64,000 bases of DNA from Paludibacteraceae bacterium (GTDB lineage Bacteria; Bacteroidota; Bacteroidia; Bacteroidales; Paludibacteraceae), in contig JAFXPK010000022.1 in assembly GCA_017527905.1 (NCBI GenBank), positions 1 through 64,000 on the forward strand, written 5' to 3'. Of the stretch, positions 46,722 to 56,563 are shown piece by piece (positions within the stretch are counted from its first letter, which is position 1; the number at the start of each line of letters is the position of its first letter). The notes below the pieces were generated by a model. The model was not told the DNA's origin. It ran no database searches and saw only the letters and a program-made list of their open reading frames with translations. The position numbers were made by a program, and so were the translations under genes.

Positions 46722-46731
46722 AGCCACAAAC

Positions 46732-46780
46732 AAAAAAGGAAGGACGGATCCCCATGCCGGGCATCCGTCCTTCTTATTTT
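46732..46780. terminator. Bidirectional terminator between the MgtC-like gene and rho
   Basis: AAGGACGGAT (46740-46749) pairs with ATCCGTCCTT (46763-46772), followed by a T-rich tract on the plus strand and six T on the minus strand. Confidence 0.9.
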
Positions 46781-46810
46781 CTATCCTAGGCGAGGAAATC
46801 CCCGCGAAGA

Positions 46811-48640
46811 TCAATCATTCATAGAAGCGAGGAACTCCTCGTTCGTGGCGGTCTTCTCCAATCTATCCTTGAAGAACTCCATGGCCTCCACAGGGTTCAT
46901 ATCCGCCAAGTAGCGGCGAAGGATCCACATGCGTTGGATTGTCTCCTTGCTATGGAGCAGATCATCACGACGCGTACTGGAAGCCATGATATCAACAGCT
47001 GGATAGATACGCTTGTTGGCCAATTGTCTGGAGAGCTGCAACTCCATGTTACCCGTACCCTTGAACTCCTCGAAGATCACATCATCCATCTTCGAGCCCG
47101 TATCGGTCAAAGCCGTGGCGATGATGGTCAAGCTACCGCCGTTCTCAATGTTACGAGCGGCACCGAAGAAGCGTTTCGGCTTGTGCAACGCATTCGCGTC
47201 CACACCACCCGAAAGGACCTTACCAGACGCAGGAGAAACCGTGTTGTAGGCTCTGGCGAGACGTGTGATGGAATCGAGCAGGATGACCACGTCATGACCA
47301 CACTCCACCATTCTCTTCGCCTTCTCCAGCACGATGCTGGCGATCTTCACGTGACGCTCAGCCGGCTCGTCGAACGTAGAGGAAATAACCTCCGCATTCA
47401 CACTACGCGCCATATCCGTAACCTCCTCAGGACGTTCGTCGATCAAGAGGATAATCATATAGACCTCAGGGTGATTCTCCGCGATGGCGTTGGCTATATC
47501 CTTCAGCAAGACCGTCTTACCAGTCTTAGGCTGCGCCACGATCAATCCACGCTGGCCTTTACCGATCGGAGAGAACAAATCCACCGTACGGACAGAGAGG
47601 TTGCATGAATTCTTACCGCCCGTCAAGTTGAACTTCTCGTTCGGGAAGAGAGGCGTCAGATGGTCAAAAGGCACGCAATCCCTCACGAACTCAGGAGAAC
47701 GCGCATTGATCTTGTCGATACCCATCAGAGGGAAGTACTTCTCACCCTCTTTCGGAGGACGGATTGTACCCTCGATAACGTCACCCGTCTTCAAACCATA
47801 CATCTTGATCTGAGCCTGGGAAACATATATGTCATCTGGAGAATTCAGATAGTTGTAATCAGAGGAGCGGATGAAACCGAAACCGTCAGGCATGATCTCC
47901 AAAACGCCCTGTCCCTTCACGATATTATCGAAGTCGTAGGAACGGACCTTCTGAGGGGTTGGTTGCTGTTCCTCCACCGGAGCCTCAACTTCATTATTGG
48001 ACGGTGCTTTCGAATTAGATTGGGGCTGTTGCTTCGGGCTTTCCTTTTCGTAACGTTGGTCATTTCCCTGCATCTGATTCTGCTGGGAAACCGCCTCCGT
48101 CGCAGACAACACCTCCTCGATAGGCGGTGTTTTGATACCCTTTTTCTTGTCCAATATGAGACGGGCGATCGCGGCAGCCTTGTTACCGGAAGCGATAGCA
48201 TCGAACCCACCACGAGGACGGACATGAACCTGTTTCATCTCTTGCCGTCTCTGTGCGCCATTCTCCTGGCGATCCTGATCTTGCTGATCTTGCTTATTTT
48301 GTTGATCCTGTGGCTCAAAATTTACAGGACGTTTATCCCAGCTAGGAGAACTAGCGGAAGTATCCTCCGCAGGAGAGGCATTATCCTCGGCATCAATCTC
48401 CTCCTGGCCTTTTCCCCCGTTCTTTTCCGCATAGGAAATCATCTTATCCAAAAAATTCTCAAGGTTAGAAGACGAGCTACCACTGTCGGAAACACCCTTG
48501 TTCTGCTGTTCCGCCATCACATCGACGATTTTGAAAACAAGTTCTTCCTTCCGGAAAGACTCAACACGCTTAATGCCAAGACCTTTCGCAATGGTCCTCA
48601 ATTCCATAAGGTTTTTACCTTTCAACTCTATTACATCCAT
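46811..48640 (-). CDS. rho: Transcription termination factor Rho with long disordered insertion
   Basis: A 609-residue hexameric RNA helicase that ends transcription. It has the Rho N-terminal helical domain (1-45, [20 protein letters not shown]), then about 190 residues of low-complexity Q/N/D/K-rich sequence (about 45-235, including [14 protein letters not shown]), the RNA-binding OB domain ([20 protein letters not shown]), Walker A (QPKTGKT, about 370-376), Walker B ([16 protein letters not shown]) and the R-finger-containing C-terminus. E. coli Rho is 419 residues and lacks the insertion. In Bacteroides thetaiotaomicron a similar disordered region drives Rho phase separation. A longer start (48697) is less likely because Rho proteins begin near MDVIEL. 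Confidence 0.97.
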   Translation of the reverse strand: MDVIELKGKNLMELRTIAKGLGIKRVESFRKEELVFKIVDVMAEQQNKGVSDSGSSSSNLENFLDKMISYAEKNGGKGQEEIDAEDNASPAEDTSASSPSWDKRPVNFEPQDQQNKQDQQDQDRQENGAQRRQEMKQVHVRPRGGFDAIASGNKAAAIARLILDKKKGIKTPPIEEVLSATEAVSQQNQMQGNDQRYEKESPKQQPQSNSKAPSNNEVEAPVEEQQPTPQKVRSYDFDNIVKGQGVLEIMPDGFGFIRSSDYNYLNSPDDIYVSQAQIKMYGLKTGDVIEGTIRPPKEGEKYFPLMGIDKINARSPEFVRDCVPFDHLTPLFPNEKFNLTGGKNSCNLSVRTVDLFSPIGKGQRGLIVAQPKTGKTVLLKDIANAIAENHPEVYMIILLIDERPEEVTDMARSVNAEVISSTFDEPAERHVKIASIVLEKAKRMVECGHDVVILLDSITRLARAYNTVSPASGKVLSGGVDANALHKPKRFFGAARNIENGGSLTIIATALTDTGSKMDDVIFEEFKGTGNMELQLSRQLANKRIYPAVDIMASSTRRDDLLHSKETIQRMWILRRYLADMNPVEAMEFFKDRLEKTATNEEFLASMND

Positions 48641-48856
48641 ATCTGAAAAACTAAATATCTTTTTAACGATACGATTCACGCAGTGAAACGCATTCAAATA
48701 TCACATTCCTAGACCCAATGTCCAGCAGGAAAAAACGAAAAATAAAGATTGATGAAATTATATTTCCTAATTGGTTTCCCGAAAATCACACATTCTCCAT
48801 GAACGTGACACTAATTAAACACAAAACAAAGAGAAACATGATTGCTTCAACTTGTG

Positions 48857-48929
48857 AGCGGAAGACGGGATTCGAACCCGCGACCCTCAGCTTGGAAGGC
48901 TGATGCTCTACCAACTGAGCTACTTCCGC
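48857..48929 (-). tRNA. tRNA-Gly (anticodon TCC)
   Basis: 73 bases. Acceptor arms GCGGAAG and CTTCCGC pair fully; D-arm region AGCTCAGTTGGTAGAGC, anticodon stem CAGCC/GGCTG around loop CTTCCAA (anticodon TCC), T-loop GGTTCGAATCC. It follows tRNA-Tyr by 17 bases; CCA is not encoded. Confidence 0.97.
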
Positions 48930-48946
48930 AAGTGAACCGTTATTTG

Positions 48947-49029
48947 TGGGCGAAGATGGATTCGAACCACCGAAGGCAAGAGCCAGCAGATTTACAGTCT
49001 GCCCCATTTGGCCACTCTGGTATTCGCCC
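48947..49029 (-). tRNA. tRNA-Tyr (anticodon GTA)
   Basis: 83 bases, class II with a long variable arm. Acceptor GGGCGAA/TTCGCCC, anticodon stem CAGAC... with loop containing GTA, long arm around CTGGCTCTTGCC, T-arm GGTTCGAATCC. First gene of the tRNA-Tyr/tRNA-Gly unit. Confidence 0.96.
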
Positions 49030-49045
49030 CTATTGAAATCGAGTG

Positions 49046-49076
49046 CAAAGGTAGTAAATTAAATTAATCCTCCAAA
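49046..49076 (-). promoter_or_regulatory. tRNA operon promoter (consensus)
   Basis: TTTG (49076-49073), 19 bases, TACCTTTG (49053-49046) on the minus strand: exact agreement. The -33 box lies inside the last codons of ribH. Transcription starts near 49041, about 12 bases before tRNA-Tyr. Confidence 0.85.
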
Positions 49077-49555
49077 AGATTTCGCTTGAAATTTACCATC
49101 TTTATGGCGGTTACCGCCGCCTCTGTGCCTTTATTTCCTAAAGAACCGCCAGAACGGTCTTCAGCCTGCTTCATATCGTCTGTCGTCAACAGACCAAAAA
49201 TAAAAGGAACGTCATACTCCGCATTCAACTTCGCTATGCCATAAGTAGTACCCTGACATACATAATCGAAGTGAGGAGTTCCACCTCTCACAACACATCC
49301 TAAGGCGATCACCGCATCGACATCCTTCGCATCCGCAAGTTGCTGGGAACCGAATATGAGCTCGAAACTGCCCGGCACATGGGCGACGATTATATTCTTT
49401 TTCTTTGCGCCATGCTCCAAAAGCGTATCATAGGCACCCTTGAGCAGATTATGAGTGATATTGTGGTTCCAATCGGAAACCACAATACCAAATTTCATAT
49501 CCGCCGCGCTCGGCACAGAATTAATGTCGTATTCGGACAAATTCTTAGTCGCCAT
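49064..49555 (-). CDS. ribH: 6,7-dimethyl-8-ribityllumazine synthase
   Basis: A 163-residue enzyme of riboflavin synthesis that condenses 5-amino-6-ribitylaminouracil with 3,4-dihydroxybutanone phosphate. Family motifs: [13 protein letters not shown] (substrate-binding Trp), [27 protein letters not shown] with the catalytic His, PFIFGLLTT and [13 protein letters not shown]. Normal length; forms icosahedral or pentameric shells in the family. Six bases after the TPR gene and probably cotranscribed with it. Confidence 0.98.
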   Translation of the reverse strand: MATKNLSEYDINSVPSAADMKFGIVVSDWNHNITHNLLKGAYDTLLEHGAKKKNIIVAHVPGSFELIFGSQQLADAKDVDAVIALGCVVRGGTPHFDYVCQGTTYGIAKLNAEYDVPFIFGLLTTDDMKQAEDRSGGSLGNKGTEAAVTAIKMVNFKRNLLED

Positions 49556-49561
49556 ATATCA

Positions 49562-50248
49562 TTAATTTTGCTTAGCTATTTCGAGGAACTTCAAGACTTC
49601 GTTCATGTCGGAATAGTTCGGGTATTGACTAACGATACCCTCCAACAACTTAACGGCTTCCGCCTTCTTCCCCAAAGAAATGTAGGCCAAAGCAGCACGT
49701 TTCTTATAAAGAGGAGTAAGCAGATCATTATCCGCGAGGTCTGCCGCCTTCTGATAGTAACCGACAGCCTTGGCAGCATCATCCATATTCCAATAGCAAT
49801 CACCTACTGAACCCACGATCGATGGTGATACCAACTCATCATCTCCAGAGAATTTGTTCAAATACTTAATCGCTGATTCATATTCCCCCAAATTCTTGTA
49901 ACAGATGCCCGCATACGCACATGCGAGATTGCCAGTCGAGGTGGATCCATATTCATCGATGATATCAAGGAATCCCATGAACTCATCTTCCTTTCCTTCC
50001 AATGCGACTTGGAAAGAATCTCTAGCGAACATCTGCTGCGCCTTGAAGATCTCATTCTTGGCTGTCTCCTCACGAGGACCCCAAACATATTGGTTCAACA
50101 CAAAGAACAAAACGACCAAAGCAATAATTCCACCAAAAATCGCAAGCAATAAATTCTGATGAGACTCAACAAATCCAACAACACTAGATGCCGATATCGA
50201 CTGCTCTTTTCCTTCCTTCATCGAAGGCGATTCATTTAGTTTTTCCAT
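49562..50248 (-). CDS. Membrane-anchored TPR protein
   Basis: A 228-residue protein with a short cytoplasmic N-terminus, one membrane helix (about 30-52, LLLAIFGGIIALVVLFFVLN) and a periplasmic part of about four tetratricopeptide-like helical pairs (for example NLACAYAGICYKNLGEYESA and NDLLTPLYKKRAALAYISLG). It is arranged like YfgM, which works with the Sec translocon and periplasmic chaperones, but orthology is not proven. It leads the TPR-ribH unit. Confidence 0.8.
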   Translation of the reverse strand: MEKLNESPSMKEGKEQSISASSVVGFVESHQNLLLAIFGGIIALVVLFFVLNQYVWGPREETAKNEIFKAQQMFARDSFQVALEGKEDEFMGFLDIIDEYGSTSTGNLACAYAGICYKNLGEYESAIKYLNKFSGDDELVSPSIVGSVGDCYWNMDDAAKAVGYYQKAADLADNDLLTPLYKKRAALAYISLGKKAEAVKLLEGIVSQYPNYSDMNEVLKFLEIAKQN

Positions 50249-50285
50249 TTTTTATTTTAAATTGTTTATTCCAAAAAATATACCA

Positions 50286-50293
50286 CAAAAATA
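50286..50293 (-). promoter_or_regulatory. -7 element for the TPR-ribH unit
   Basis: TATTTTTG on the minus strand, exact -7 match, with a TTTG 17 bases upstream (slightly short spacing). 37 bases before the ATG of the TPR gene. Confidence 0.5.
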
Positions 50294-50321
50294 GTCTATT
50301 TGCGGCTAAGCAAAAAAATTA

Positions 50322-50909
50322 TTAACGATTTTTTTTAACAAATTCATCTCGGACACTCGTCCATATCCGCTGAGGGACAAAAAAACGGACATCTTTCCCC
50401 TCTCCGATAGAATTACGGACGAACGTGGATGAGACTTCTATCCTCGGCGCATTCGACAACATCGTAATCCTGCCACCCCACGCCTCAGGAATCTCCGTCG
50501 GTCCGTCCAATCTGGGATACACGAGTATTCTATAATGGTCCAATATCCATTCATATCTCCGCCAGCCGGAGAAGGACGCGAGATTATCTCCTCCCATTAC
50601 CAGGACAAACTCATTTTCTGGCTCCAAAGAAGACAACCGCTCCAACGTGTCGCTCGTATACGACGGTTTCGGCATGGAAAACTCGATGTCCGACACCGAG
50701 AAACGGGGATAGTCCTCTATCGCCTGCTTCACCCACGACAAACGAATATCATCGTCCATCAAACTGAGGTTCTGCTTGAACGGGTTCTGCGGAGAGACCA
50801 CAAAGCGCACCTCGTCCACCCCACCGAACTCCGCAATATGATTCGCCAATGCGAGATGTCCGATGTGTATAGGATTAAACGACCCGAAGAAAAGCGCTAT
50901 CTTACTCAT
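50322..50909 (-). CDS. nadD: Nicotinate-nucleotide adenylyltransferase
   Basis: A 195-residue enzyme that adenylates nicotinate mononucleotide in NAD synthesis. Nucleotidyltransferase motif GSFNPIHIGHLALA near the N-terminus (HxGH), VSPQNPFK after it, and the C-terminal ISSTFVR-like segment here EVSSTFVRNSI. Normal length. It overlaps the end of gmk by 8 bases. Confidence 0.97.
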   Translation of the reverse strand: MSKIALFFGSFNPIHIGHLALANHIAEFGGVDEVRFVVSPQNPFKQNLSLMDDDIRLSWVKQAIEDYPRFSVSDIEFSMPKPSYTSDTLERLSSLEPENEFVLVMGGDNLASFSGWRRYEWILDHYRILVYPRLDGPTEIPEAWGGRITMLSNAPRIEVSSTFVRNSIGEGKDVRFFVPQRIWTSVRDEFVKKNR

Positions 50910-51474
50910 TATCCACGAATTCTTTCACGATTTTCCGAATCAACGCCTTCGTCCACTCCAAATCATCATTCACGACAATTCGATCGAACCGATTAGAGAA
51001 GGTGATCTCGTACGATGCCTTACGCACACGGTCTTCTATCACCTCCATCGCATCCGTTCCCCGATTCACCAAACGTTCCTTCAACGTGGCGACGGACGGC
51101 GGCATGATGAATACGGACAAAGCATTGTCCCCAAACATCTTCTTAATGTTACATCCTCCAGCCACATCCACATCAAAGACAACAATGTTGCCTTTCGAAT
51201 TGATGCGCTCCACTTCGCTCCTCAATGTGCCATAGTACTTATTCTCATACACTTCCTCCCATTCCAGAAACGCATGCTCCGAAATCTTCGCACGGAATTC
51301 CTCCGGAGTCAGGAAATAATACTCGACACCGTTCTTCTCCTCACCCCTAGGACTTCTGCTAGTGGCCGAAATGGAGAACTCCAAGCAGTCGAACTGCGTC
51401 ATCAAATAATTGATCAACGTGGATTTGCCCGATCCAGACGGAGCGGAGAATATGATCACCTTACCTTTTTCCAT
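50902..51474 (-). CDS. gmk: Guanylate kinase
   Basis: A 190-residue kinase converting GMP to GDP with ATP. P-loop SAPSGSGKST, GMP-binding SATSRSPRGEEKNGVEYYFL, and the lid arginines in LKERLVNRGTD. Normal length. It lies between yicC and nadD, an order common in Bacteroidales. Confidence 0.98.
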   Translation of the reverse strand: MEKGKVIIFSAPSGSGKSTLINYLMTQFDCLEFSISATSRSPRGEEKNGVEYYFLTPEEFRAKISEHAFLEWEEVYENKYYGTLRSEVERINSKGNIVVFDVDVAGGCNIKKMFGDNALSVFIMPPSVATLKERLVNRGTDAMEVIEDRVRKASYEITFSNRFDRIVVNDDLEWTKALIRKIVKEFVDNE

Positions 51475-51490
51475 GTCTATCTTTCTACAA

Positions 51491-52363
51491 TTAGAGCACG
51501 TTCAAAACTTGCTCCTTGATTTGCTCCAACTCATCTTTCATCTTCACCACGATCTTCTGCATCTCGCTATGGTTGGATTTAGAACCTAACGTGTTGATCT
51601 CACGTCCGATCTCTTGTGCGATAAAGCCCAATTTCTTTCCACAGTTTCCTTCCGCATCCATCGTCTCCTCAAAATACTTCAAGTGCTGGGACAGACGGTT
51701 CTTCTCCTCGTTCACGTCCAACTTCTCTATGTAATAGATAAGCTCTTGTTCGAATCGGTTCTTATCGTAGTTGACATCCTGCAGAGAGGCCAAGTTTTCC
51801 AAAATACGGTCCTTCACCTTATCGATACGTTCCTTCTCATATGGCTCAATCTCCTTCAGCAGTTTCCTGATGTTCGCGATTTTCTCCTCAAACACGCGGC
51901 GCAACGAAACGCCCTCCTTGATTCGGAATTCCACCAAAGAGTCAACTGCCTTGGTGAAGGCCTCGTATACCCTATTCCACTCCAACTCGTCCAACTCCTG
52001 TGACTCTGTCTTCGTAGCCTCCGGCAGACGCAACAACACAGAGAACCAATCCGTTGGCAATGGTATATGTAATTCTTGTGAAATGTTCTTAATCTGTTTA
52101 CTATATGTTTGGATCACAGGTCCGTTTAACTGCAAAAAACTCTCCGATCCGAAATTTTCCATAAACACACCAAAATCAACTTTTCCTCTCTCCAAACGCT
52201 TGCTAACAAGATTCCTCAGATCCAAATCCTTTTCACGATACATACTCGGTACACGAGAAGATAAATCCAATTGCTTGCTATTCAGCGACTTAATCTCAAT
52301 CGTAATTTTCTTGGTTCCTACGGTGCAAGTTGCCTTACCGTAACCAGTCATTGATAATACCAT
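51491..52363 (-). CDS. yicC: YicC family endoribonuclease
   Basis: A 290-residue protein starting MVLSMTGYGKATC, the family signature, with NSKQLDLSSRVPSMYREKDL and the C-terminal CGKKLGFIAQEIGREINTLG and SKSNHSEMQKIVV motifs. YicC-type proteins are RNases that aid RyhB turnover in E. coli and are needed for stationary survival. First gene of yicC-gmk-nadD. Confidence 0.95.
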   Translation of the reverse strand: MVLSMTGYGKATCTVGTKKITIEIKSLNSKQLDLSSRVPSMYREKDLDLRNLVSKRLERGKVDFGVFMENFGSESFLQLNGPVIQTYSKQIKNISQELHIPLPTDWFSVLLRLPEATKTESQELDELEWNRVYEAFTKAVDSLVEFRIKEGVSLRRVFEEKIANIRKLLKEIEPYEKERIDKVKDRILENLASLQDVNYDKNRFEQELIYYIEKLDVNEEKNRLSQHLKYFEETMDAEGNCGKKLGFIAQEIGREINTLGSKSNHSEMQKIVVKMKDELEQIKEQVLNVL

Positions 52364-52393
52364 ACTTTTTCTTTGTTTTGAAAATTAGCAATG

Positions 52394-52401
52394 CAAATAT
52401 A
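52394..52401 (-). promoter_or_regulatory. -7 promoter element for yicC-gmk-nadD
   Basis: TATATTTG on the minus strand, exact consensus, 30 bases before the yicC ATG. A TTTA is 22 bases upstream. Confidence 0.55.
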
Positions 52402-52531
52402 TTTAAATTTCGTATATAAAACGTAAACTTTGTCACTTCTTTTGAATGATTTACAAAAGTGTTTTTCCCGACAATGGAAGTTGTCATGAAAAAAAGCGTG
52501 CATTTCCCTTCCCTCGGAACCCATAAAAATG

Positions 52532-52539
52532 TAATTTCG
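52532..52539 (+). promoter_or_regulatory. -7-like element for tsaB
   Basis: TAATTTCG, one mismatch from TAnnTTTG, 28 bases before the tsaB ATG at 52568. Confidence 0.4.
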
Positions 52540-52567
52540 CGTCATATTTTCCTAGCGCATTTATATT

Positions 52568-53266
52568 ATGGCGAACATTATATTAATTGACACCGCAACG
52601 GAAATTTGCTCCGTGGCTTTATCCATCGACGGAAAGGTGTCGTGGAACAAAGAGAATTTCGAGGGGATGACACACTCCGTCCTTTTGGCGAAATACCTTC
52701 AGGAACTGACCGAACACATGCGTTCTTCGTCCGTCAAAGCGGATGCGGTGGCCGTCAGCTGCGGTCCAGGCTCTTACACGGGCCTTCGCATCGGTGTGTC
52801 AACAGCGAAAGGGTTATGTTTCGGCGCAAACGTGCCCCTCCTCGCCATCAACACGCTTGAAGTGATGGCGCAGGGATATATCTCCCGCCACGGGAAGCCT
52901 GGTAGTGACGCTTGGCTTTGTCCCATGATCGATGCCAGAAGGATGGAGGTATACACTGCATTGTTCGATGGGGAACTGAATCTGAAGAGGGAAATATCAG
53001 CGGACATCATCGACGAAAATTCCTACGCCGACATACTTCAGGAGAAGAAAATCATCTGCTTCGGTAACGGCGCATCCAAATGCAAGGAGACACTCACCCA
53101 CCCGAACATATCTTTCGTGGACGGCATCTACCCGCTCGCCTCTAACATGGCGGACTTGGCGGAGAAGAGCTTCGCAGAAAAGGATTTCAAGGATGTGGCT
53201 TACTTCGAACCTTTCTATCTGAAAGAATTCGTGGCCACGGTCAGCAAAAACAAATTTGGGATCTAA
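52568..53266 (+). CDS. tsaB: tRNA threonylcarbamoyladenosine synthesis protein TsaB
   Basis: A 232-residue ASKHA-fold protein that partners TsaD in making t6A37 in ANN-decoding tRNAs. It begins NIILIDTATEICSVALSIDG and has the signature SCGPGSYTGLRIGVSTAKGL and LCPMIDARRMEVYTALFDG. Length normal. It is alone on the plus strand, divergent from yicC. Confidence 0.96.
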   Translation: MANIILIDTATEICSVALSIDGKVSWNKENFEGMTHSVLLAKYLQELTEHMRSSSVKADAVAVSCGPGSYTGLRIGVSTAKGLCFGANVPLLAINTLEVMAQGYISRHGKPGSDAWLCPMIDARRMEVYTALFDGELNLKREISADIIDENSYADILQEKKIICFGNGASKCKETLTHPNISFVDGIYPLASNMADLAEKSFAEKDFKDVAYFEPFYLKEFVATVSKNKFGI

Positions 53267-53308
53267 GGAAGATTTCGGCGGACTTCCCGCAACTTCCATC
53301 GATAAACG

Positions 53309-53347
53309 TAAAAAGGAGGGTTCCATTTCGGAATACCCTCCTTCTCT
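53309..53347. terminator. Bidirectional terminator between tsaB and the glycan cluster
   Basis: AAGGAGGGT (53313-53321) pairs with ACCCTCCTT (53335-53343), with an inner TTCC/GGAA. T-rich tracts on both strands. Ends tsaB and the fcl transcript. Confidence 0.88.
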
Positions 53348-53379
53348 ATTTCCTTGGCAGGCAATTAACCAACTGCAGT

Positions 53380-54324
53380 CTACCGCTCTGCCCTCATCGG
53401 ATTATTCAAGAAATCTTCATAAGAGATCTTAATGCCGTCCTCCAGTTCGGTCTTGTATCTCCACCCCAGTTTCTCGGCCTTGCTCACATCCAGCAGTTTC
53501 CTCGGCGTGCCGTTCGGACGGGTGGTGTCCCACTTGGTCTCACCTTCGTAGCCGACCACCTTCGCGACCAGTTCCGTCAGGGCCTTAATGGTCAACTCCT
53601 TCCCTGTACCGGCGTTCACCGTCTCATTACCGCTGTAATTATTCATTAGGAACACACAAAGGTTAGCCAGATCGTCGACAAAAAGGAACTCCCTCAGCGG
53701 ACTACCATCTCCCCAACAAGTAACCTCCTTCAACCCTGCCACCTTCGCCTCATGGAACCTGCGGATCAGCGCAGGCAACACGTGGGAATGCTCCGGATGG
53801 TAATTGTCATTAGGTCCATACAAATTGGTGGGCATCACGCTGATATAGTCCGTGCCATATTGTCTATTGAGGAATTCACAATACTTTAAACCGGATATCT
53901 TAGCAAGCGCATACGCCTCGTTCGTCTTCTCCAACTCGCTCGTCAGCAGGCACGACTCCTGCATCGGTTGAGGAGCCATGCGCGGGTAAATGCAACTACT
54001 GCCCAAGAACTCGAGCTTCTTGCAACCGTTCTTCCATGCGGAGTGGATCACGTTCATCTCCAGTATCATGTTTTCATACATGAAATCGGCCAGTGCGGAC
54101 TGATTGGCGACGATGCCTCCCACCTTTGCGGCAGCAAGAAATACATACTCGGGCTTTTCTTCCACGAAAAACTTCTCAACAGCCTCCTGCCTTGTCAAAT
54201 CCAACTCCTTATGCGTGCGGGTTATGATATTTGTGTAACCTTGTCTTTGCAACTCCCGCACAATGGCGCTTCCCACCATACCACGATGGCCCGCCACATA
54301 TATCTTCGCATTCTTCTCCATCAT
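53380..54324 (-). CDS. fcl: GDP-L-fucose synthase
   Basis: A 314-residue short-chain dehydrogenase-like enzyme. It converts the GDP-4-keto-6-deoxymannose made by Gmd to GDP-L-fucose by epimerisation and NADPH reduction. Motifs: [15 protein letters not shown] (nucleotide binding), LGSSCIYP, and [13 protein letters not shown] (catalytic YxxxK). Overlaps gmd by 4 bases (ATGA), indicating translational coupling. Last gene of the cluster, so the glycan very likely contains fucose. Confidence 0.97.
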   Translation of the reverse strand: MMEKNAKIYVAGHRGMVGSAIVRELQRQGYTNIITRTHKELDLTRQEAVEKFFVEEKPEYVFLAAAKVGGIVANQSALADFMYENMILEMNVIHSAWKNGCKKLEFLGSSCIYPRMAPQPMQESCLLTSELEKTNEAYALAKISGLKYCEFLNRQYGTDYISVMPTNLYGPNDNYHPEHSHVLPALIRRFHEAKVAGLKEVTCWGDGSPLREFLFVDDLANLCVFLMNNYSGNETVNAGTGKELTIKALTELVAKVVGYEGETKWDTTRPNGTPRKLLDVSKAEKLGWRYKTELEDGIKISYEDFLNNPMRAER

Positions 54325-55409
54325 TTCACAATTCCTTTCTCCAAATATTCCGCCAAATTCATTCTGACCTTTTCCGCCGCACCCTCTGAAGCGACCTTGG
54401 CGACATCATGTTCAACCATCAATTTCACCAATTGCTCGAATGTAGTCTTAGACGGGTTCCAACCCAACTTAGCCTTCGCCTTCGTAGGATCACCCCATAA
54501 ATTGACAACATCCGTAGGACGGTAGAAGTCTTCCGAAACAGCAACGACCACCTTCCCCGTCTTTACGTCAATACCCTTCTCATTCACGCCAGAGCCTTCC
54601 CAACGCAGCTCGATGCCCGCAAAATGGAAAGCCAAGGTGGCGAACTCTCGGACCGTATGTTGCACACCTGTCGCAATTACGAAATCTTCAGGCGTCTCAT
54701 GCTGTAGTATCAGCCACATGCACTCCACATAATCCCTCGCATACCCCCAATCTCTTAGGCTATCCAAGTTGCCCAAATAGAGGCAATCCTGCTTCCCCTG
54801 CGCAATACGGGCAGCCGCCAATGTGATTTTACGGGTGACGAATGTTTCTCCTCGTCTTTCGCTTTCGTGGTTGAACAAAATACCTGAGCAGCAGAACATA
54901 TTGTACGCTTCACGATACTCCTTCACAATCCAAAAACCATACAATTTGGCCACCGCATACGGCGAATACGGGTGGAACGGCGTATTCTCATTCTGAGGGA
55001 CCTCCTCGACTTTTCCGTAAAGCTCCGACGTGGATGCCTGGTAAATACGGCAAGTCTTTTCCAATCCACAAGCCCTCACCGCCTCCAAGACACGGAGCAC
55101 ACCGGTCGCATCCACATCCGCAGTGAACTCGGGAGAGTCAAACGAGACCTGGACATGGCTCTGCGCCGCCAGATTATAGATCTCGGTAGGACGCACCTGA
55201 CCAACCACCTTGACCAGCGACATGGAGTCGCCCATGTCCGCATAATGGAGATGGAAATTAGGCTGTCCCTCCAAATGGGCTATTCGCTCACGGTAATCGA
55301 CGGACGAGCGTCTGATGATACCATGCACATCATATCCTTTGCTTAAAAGAAATTCCGACAGGTAAGAGCCGTCCTGACCCGTAACACCTGTAATAAGAGC
55401 GGTCTTCAT
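54321..55409 (-). CDS. gmd: GDP-mannose 4,6-dehydratase
   Basis: A 362-residue extended [23 protein letters not shown] binds [20 protein letters not shown] and [13 protein letters not shown] (Tyr-x3-Lys) match Gmd. It makes GDP-4-keto-6-deoxy-D-mannose, the entry to GDP-fucose. Normal length. Followed directly by fcl. Confidence 0.98.
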   Translation of the reverse strand: MKTALITGVTGQDGSYLSEFLLSKGYDVHGIIRRSSVDYRERIAHLEGQPNFHLHYADMGDSMSLVKVVGQVRPTEIYNLAAQSHVQVSFDSPEFTADVDATGVLRVLEAVRACGLEKTCRIYQASTSELYGKVEEVPQNENTPFHPYSPYAVAKLYGFWIVKEYREAYNMFCCSGILFNHESERRGETFVTRKITLAAARIAQGKQDCLYLGNLDSLRDWGYARDYVECMWLILQHETPEDFVIATGVQHTVREFATLAFHFAGIELRWEGSGVNEKGIDVKTGKVVVAVSEDFYRPTDVVNLWGDPTKAKAKLGWNPSKTTFEQLVKLMVEHDVAKVASEGAAEKVRMNLAEYLEKGIVK

Positions 55410-55430
55410 AGTATTTAAGAGAAATAAATA

Positions 55431-56546
55431 TTATATACACACCTGATTATACACGGAAACAACTTGATCGGCGATGCGGCTCCACTGATATTTTTCCATA
55501 TCATACTGCACCCGCATTTGCTCATTTCCAGTCAACAAAGAATCCAACTTTTCCGAAAGTTGGGCCACATCCCCCACCCTGAAATACGCATCTTGCGGCA
55601 GACCTACTTCCAAGTTCGCAGGTATATCACTCACGACGACAGGCAAATGATAGCTCATCGCCTCCAGAAGCGCAATGGGAAGGCCTTCATGGGAGGAAGG
55701 CAACACAAAACAACTCGCATGAGCAAGCAACGAATGGAGTTTATCCCCCCTAACAAAACCGGTCAGAACGACACCGTTTTCCTTCGCCATCCTTTTCAGA
55801 TGCCTAGAATAGTCATCCTCGAAATCCGCATCACCCGCCAAAACCAAACGCACATTACTTTCCGGATGTTTGTTTTTGAAGGAGACAAACGCTTCCACCA
55901 AGTGATGAAGGTTTTTTTCCGGCACGAAACGGCACATTCCCAACACGTATTTCCCCGATTCTATCCCTAACTCGGAAAAATATTCGGGGCAATCAACGAA
56001 ATCAGGATCCGGCACTCCATTATAAATCAAATGGACACGCTCCGTTCTCCCGCATTTCTCCGCTATAAGATTCCTGATGACATCCGATATGACAATAACC
56101 TCATCCGCGAAACGACATCCCAACTGTTCTCCTAATTTCAGTATCAGTTTTGCCATCTTTCCCCACTTGTCACGATCATAGTCCGGTCCGTGGTGCGTGA
56201 ACACGACCTTCATGCCCCTCAATTTCGCATATGGGGTTAGAATGGCTGGTCCTATCGCATGGATATGCAAAATATCCGCGTCTAGCTTCTTTGCCCTATT
56301 TATCGCCCTGAAAGTATGGATAATCGCCTCGAATCTCTTTTTCTTAGGCGACGGAATATTCACCAATTTCACACCTTTCCATTCAGGCAGTTCATCCTTC
56401 ACATACTCGGAACGGCGGATCACCGTGACATCATACCCCTTCTCCGCGACAAGGGGGAAAAGCTCCTCACAATGGGTTTCCACACCCCCCATGATATTGG
56501 GTATGCCACGCGTGCCAACTACCACAATCTTTTTCAAGGAAGCCAT
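55431..56546 (-). CDS. Glycosyltransferase family 4 (rhamnosyl/fucosyltransferase-like)
   Basis: A 371-residue GT-B enzyme. N-terminal GTRGIPNIMGGVETHCEELF is typical of family 4 transferases that add deoxyhexoses or hexoses. The C-terminal donor site has SSHEGLPIALLEAMSYHLPV, the E-x7-E motif. The start ATG at 56546 (MASLKK) is chosen; a TTG at 56567 overlapping the upstream gene is less convincing. Donor and acceptor are unknown. Its position beside gmd/fcl makes a fucosyl donor possible. Confidence 0.9.
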   Translation of the reverse strand: MASLKKIVVVGTRGIPNIMGGVETHCEELFPLVAEKGYDVTVIRRSEYVKDELPEWKGVKLVNIPSPKKKRFEAIIHTFRAINRAKKLDADILHIHAIGPAILTPYAKLRGMKVVFTHHGPDYDRDKWGKMAKLILKLGEQLGCRFADEVIVISDVIRNLIAEKCGRTERVHLIYNGVPDPDFVDCPEYFSELGIESGKYVLGMCRFVPEKNLHHLVEAFVSFKNKHPESNVRLVLAGDADFEDDYSRHLKRMAKENGVVLTGFVRGDKLHSLLAHASCFVLPSSHEGLPIALLEAMSYHLPVVVSDIPANLEVGLPQDAYFRVGDVAQLSEKLDSLLTGNEQMRVQYDMEKYQWSRIADQVVSVYNQVCI

Positions 56547-56563
56547 ACCATTCTCGTCACCTA

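Noticed and set aside
48857..49029. tRNA genes as an integration site
   Set aside because: No integrase and no direct repeat of a tRNA 3' end nearby.
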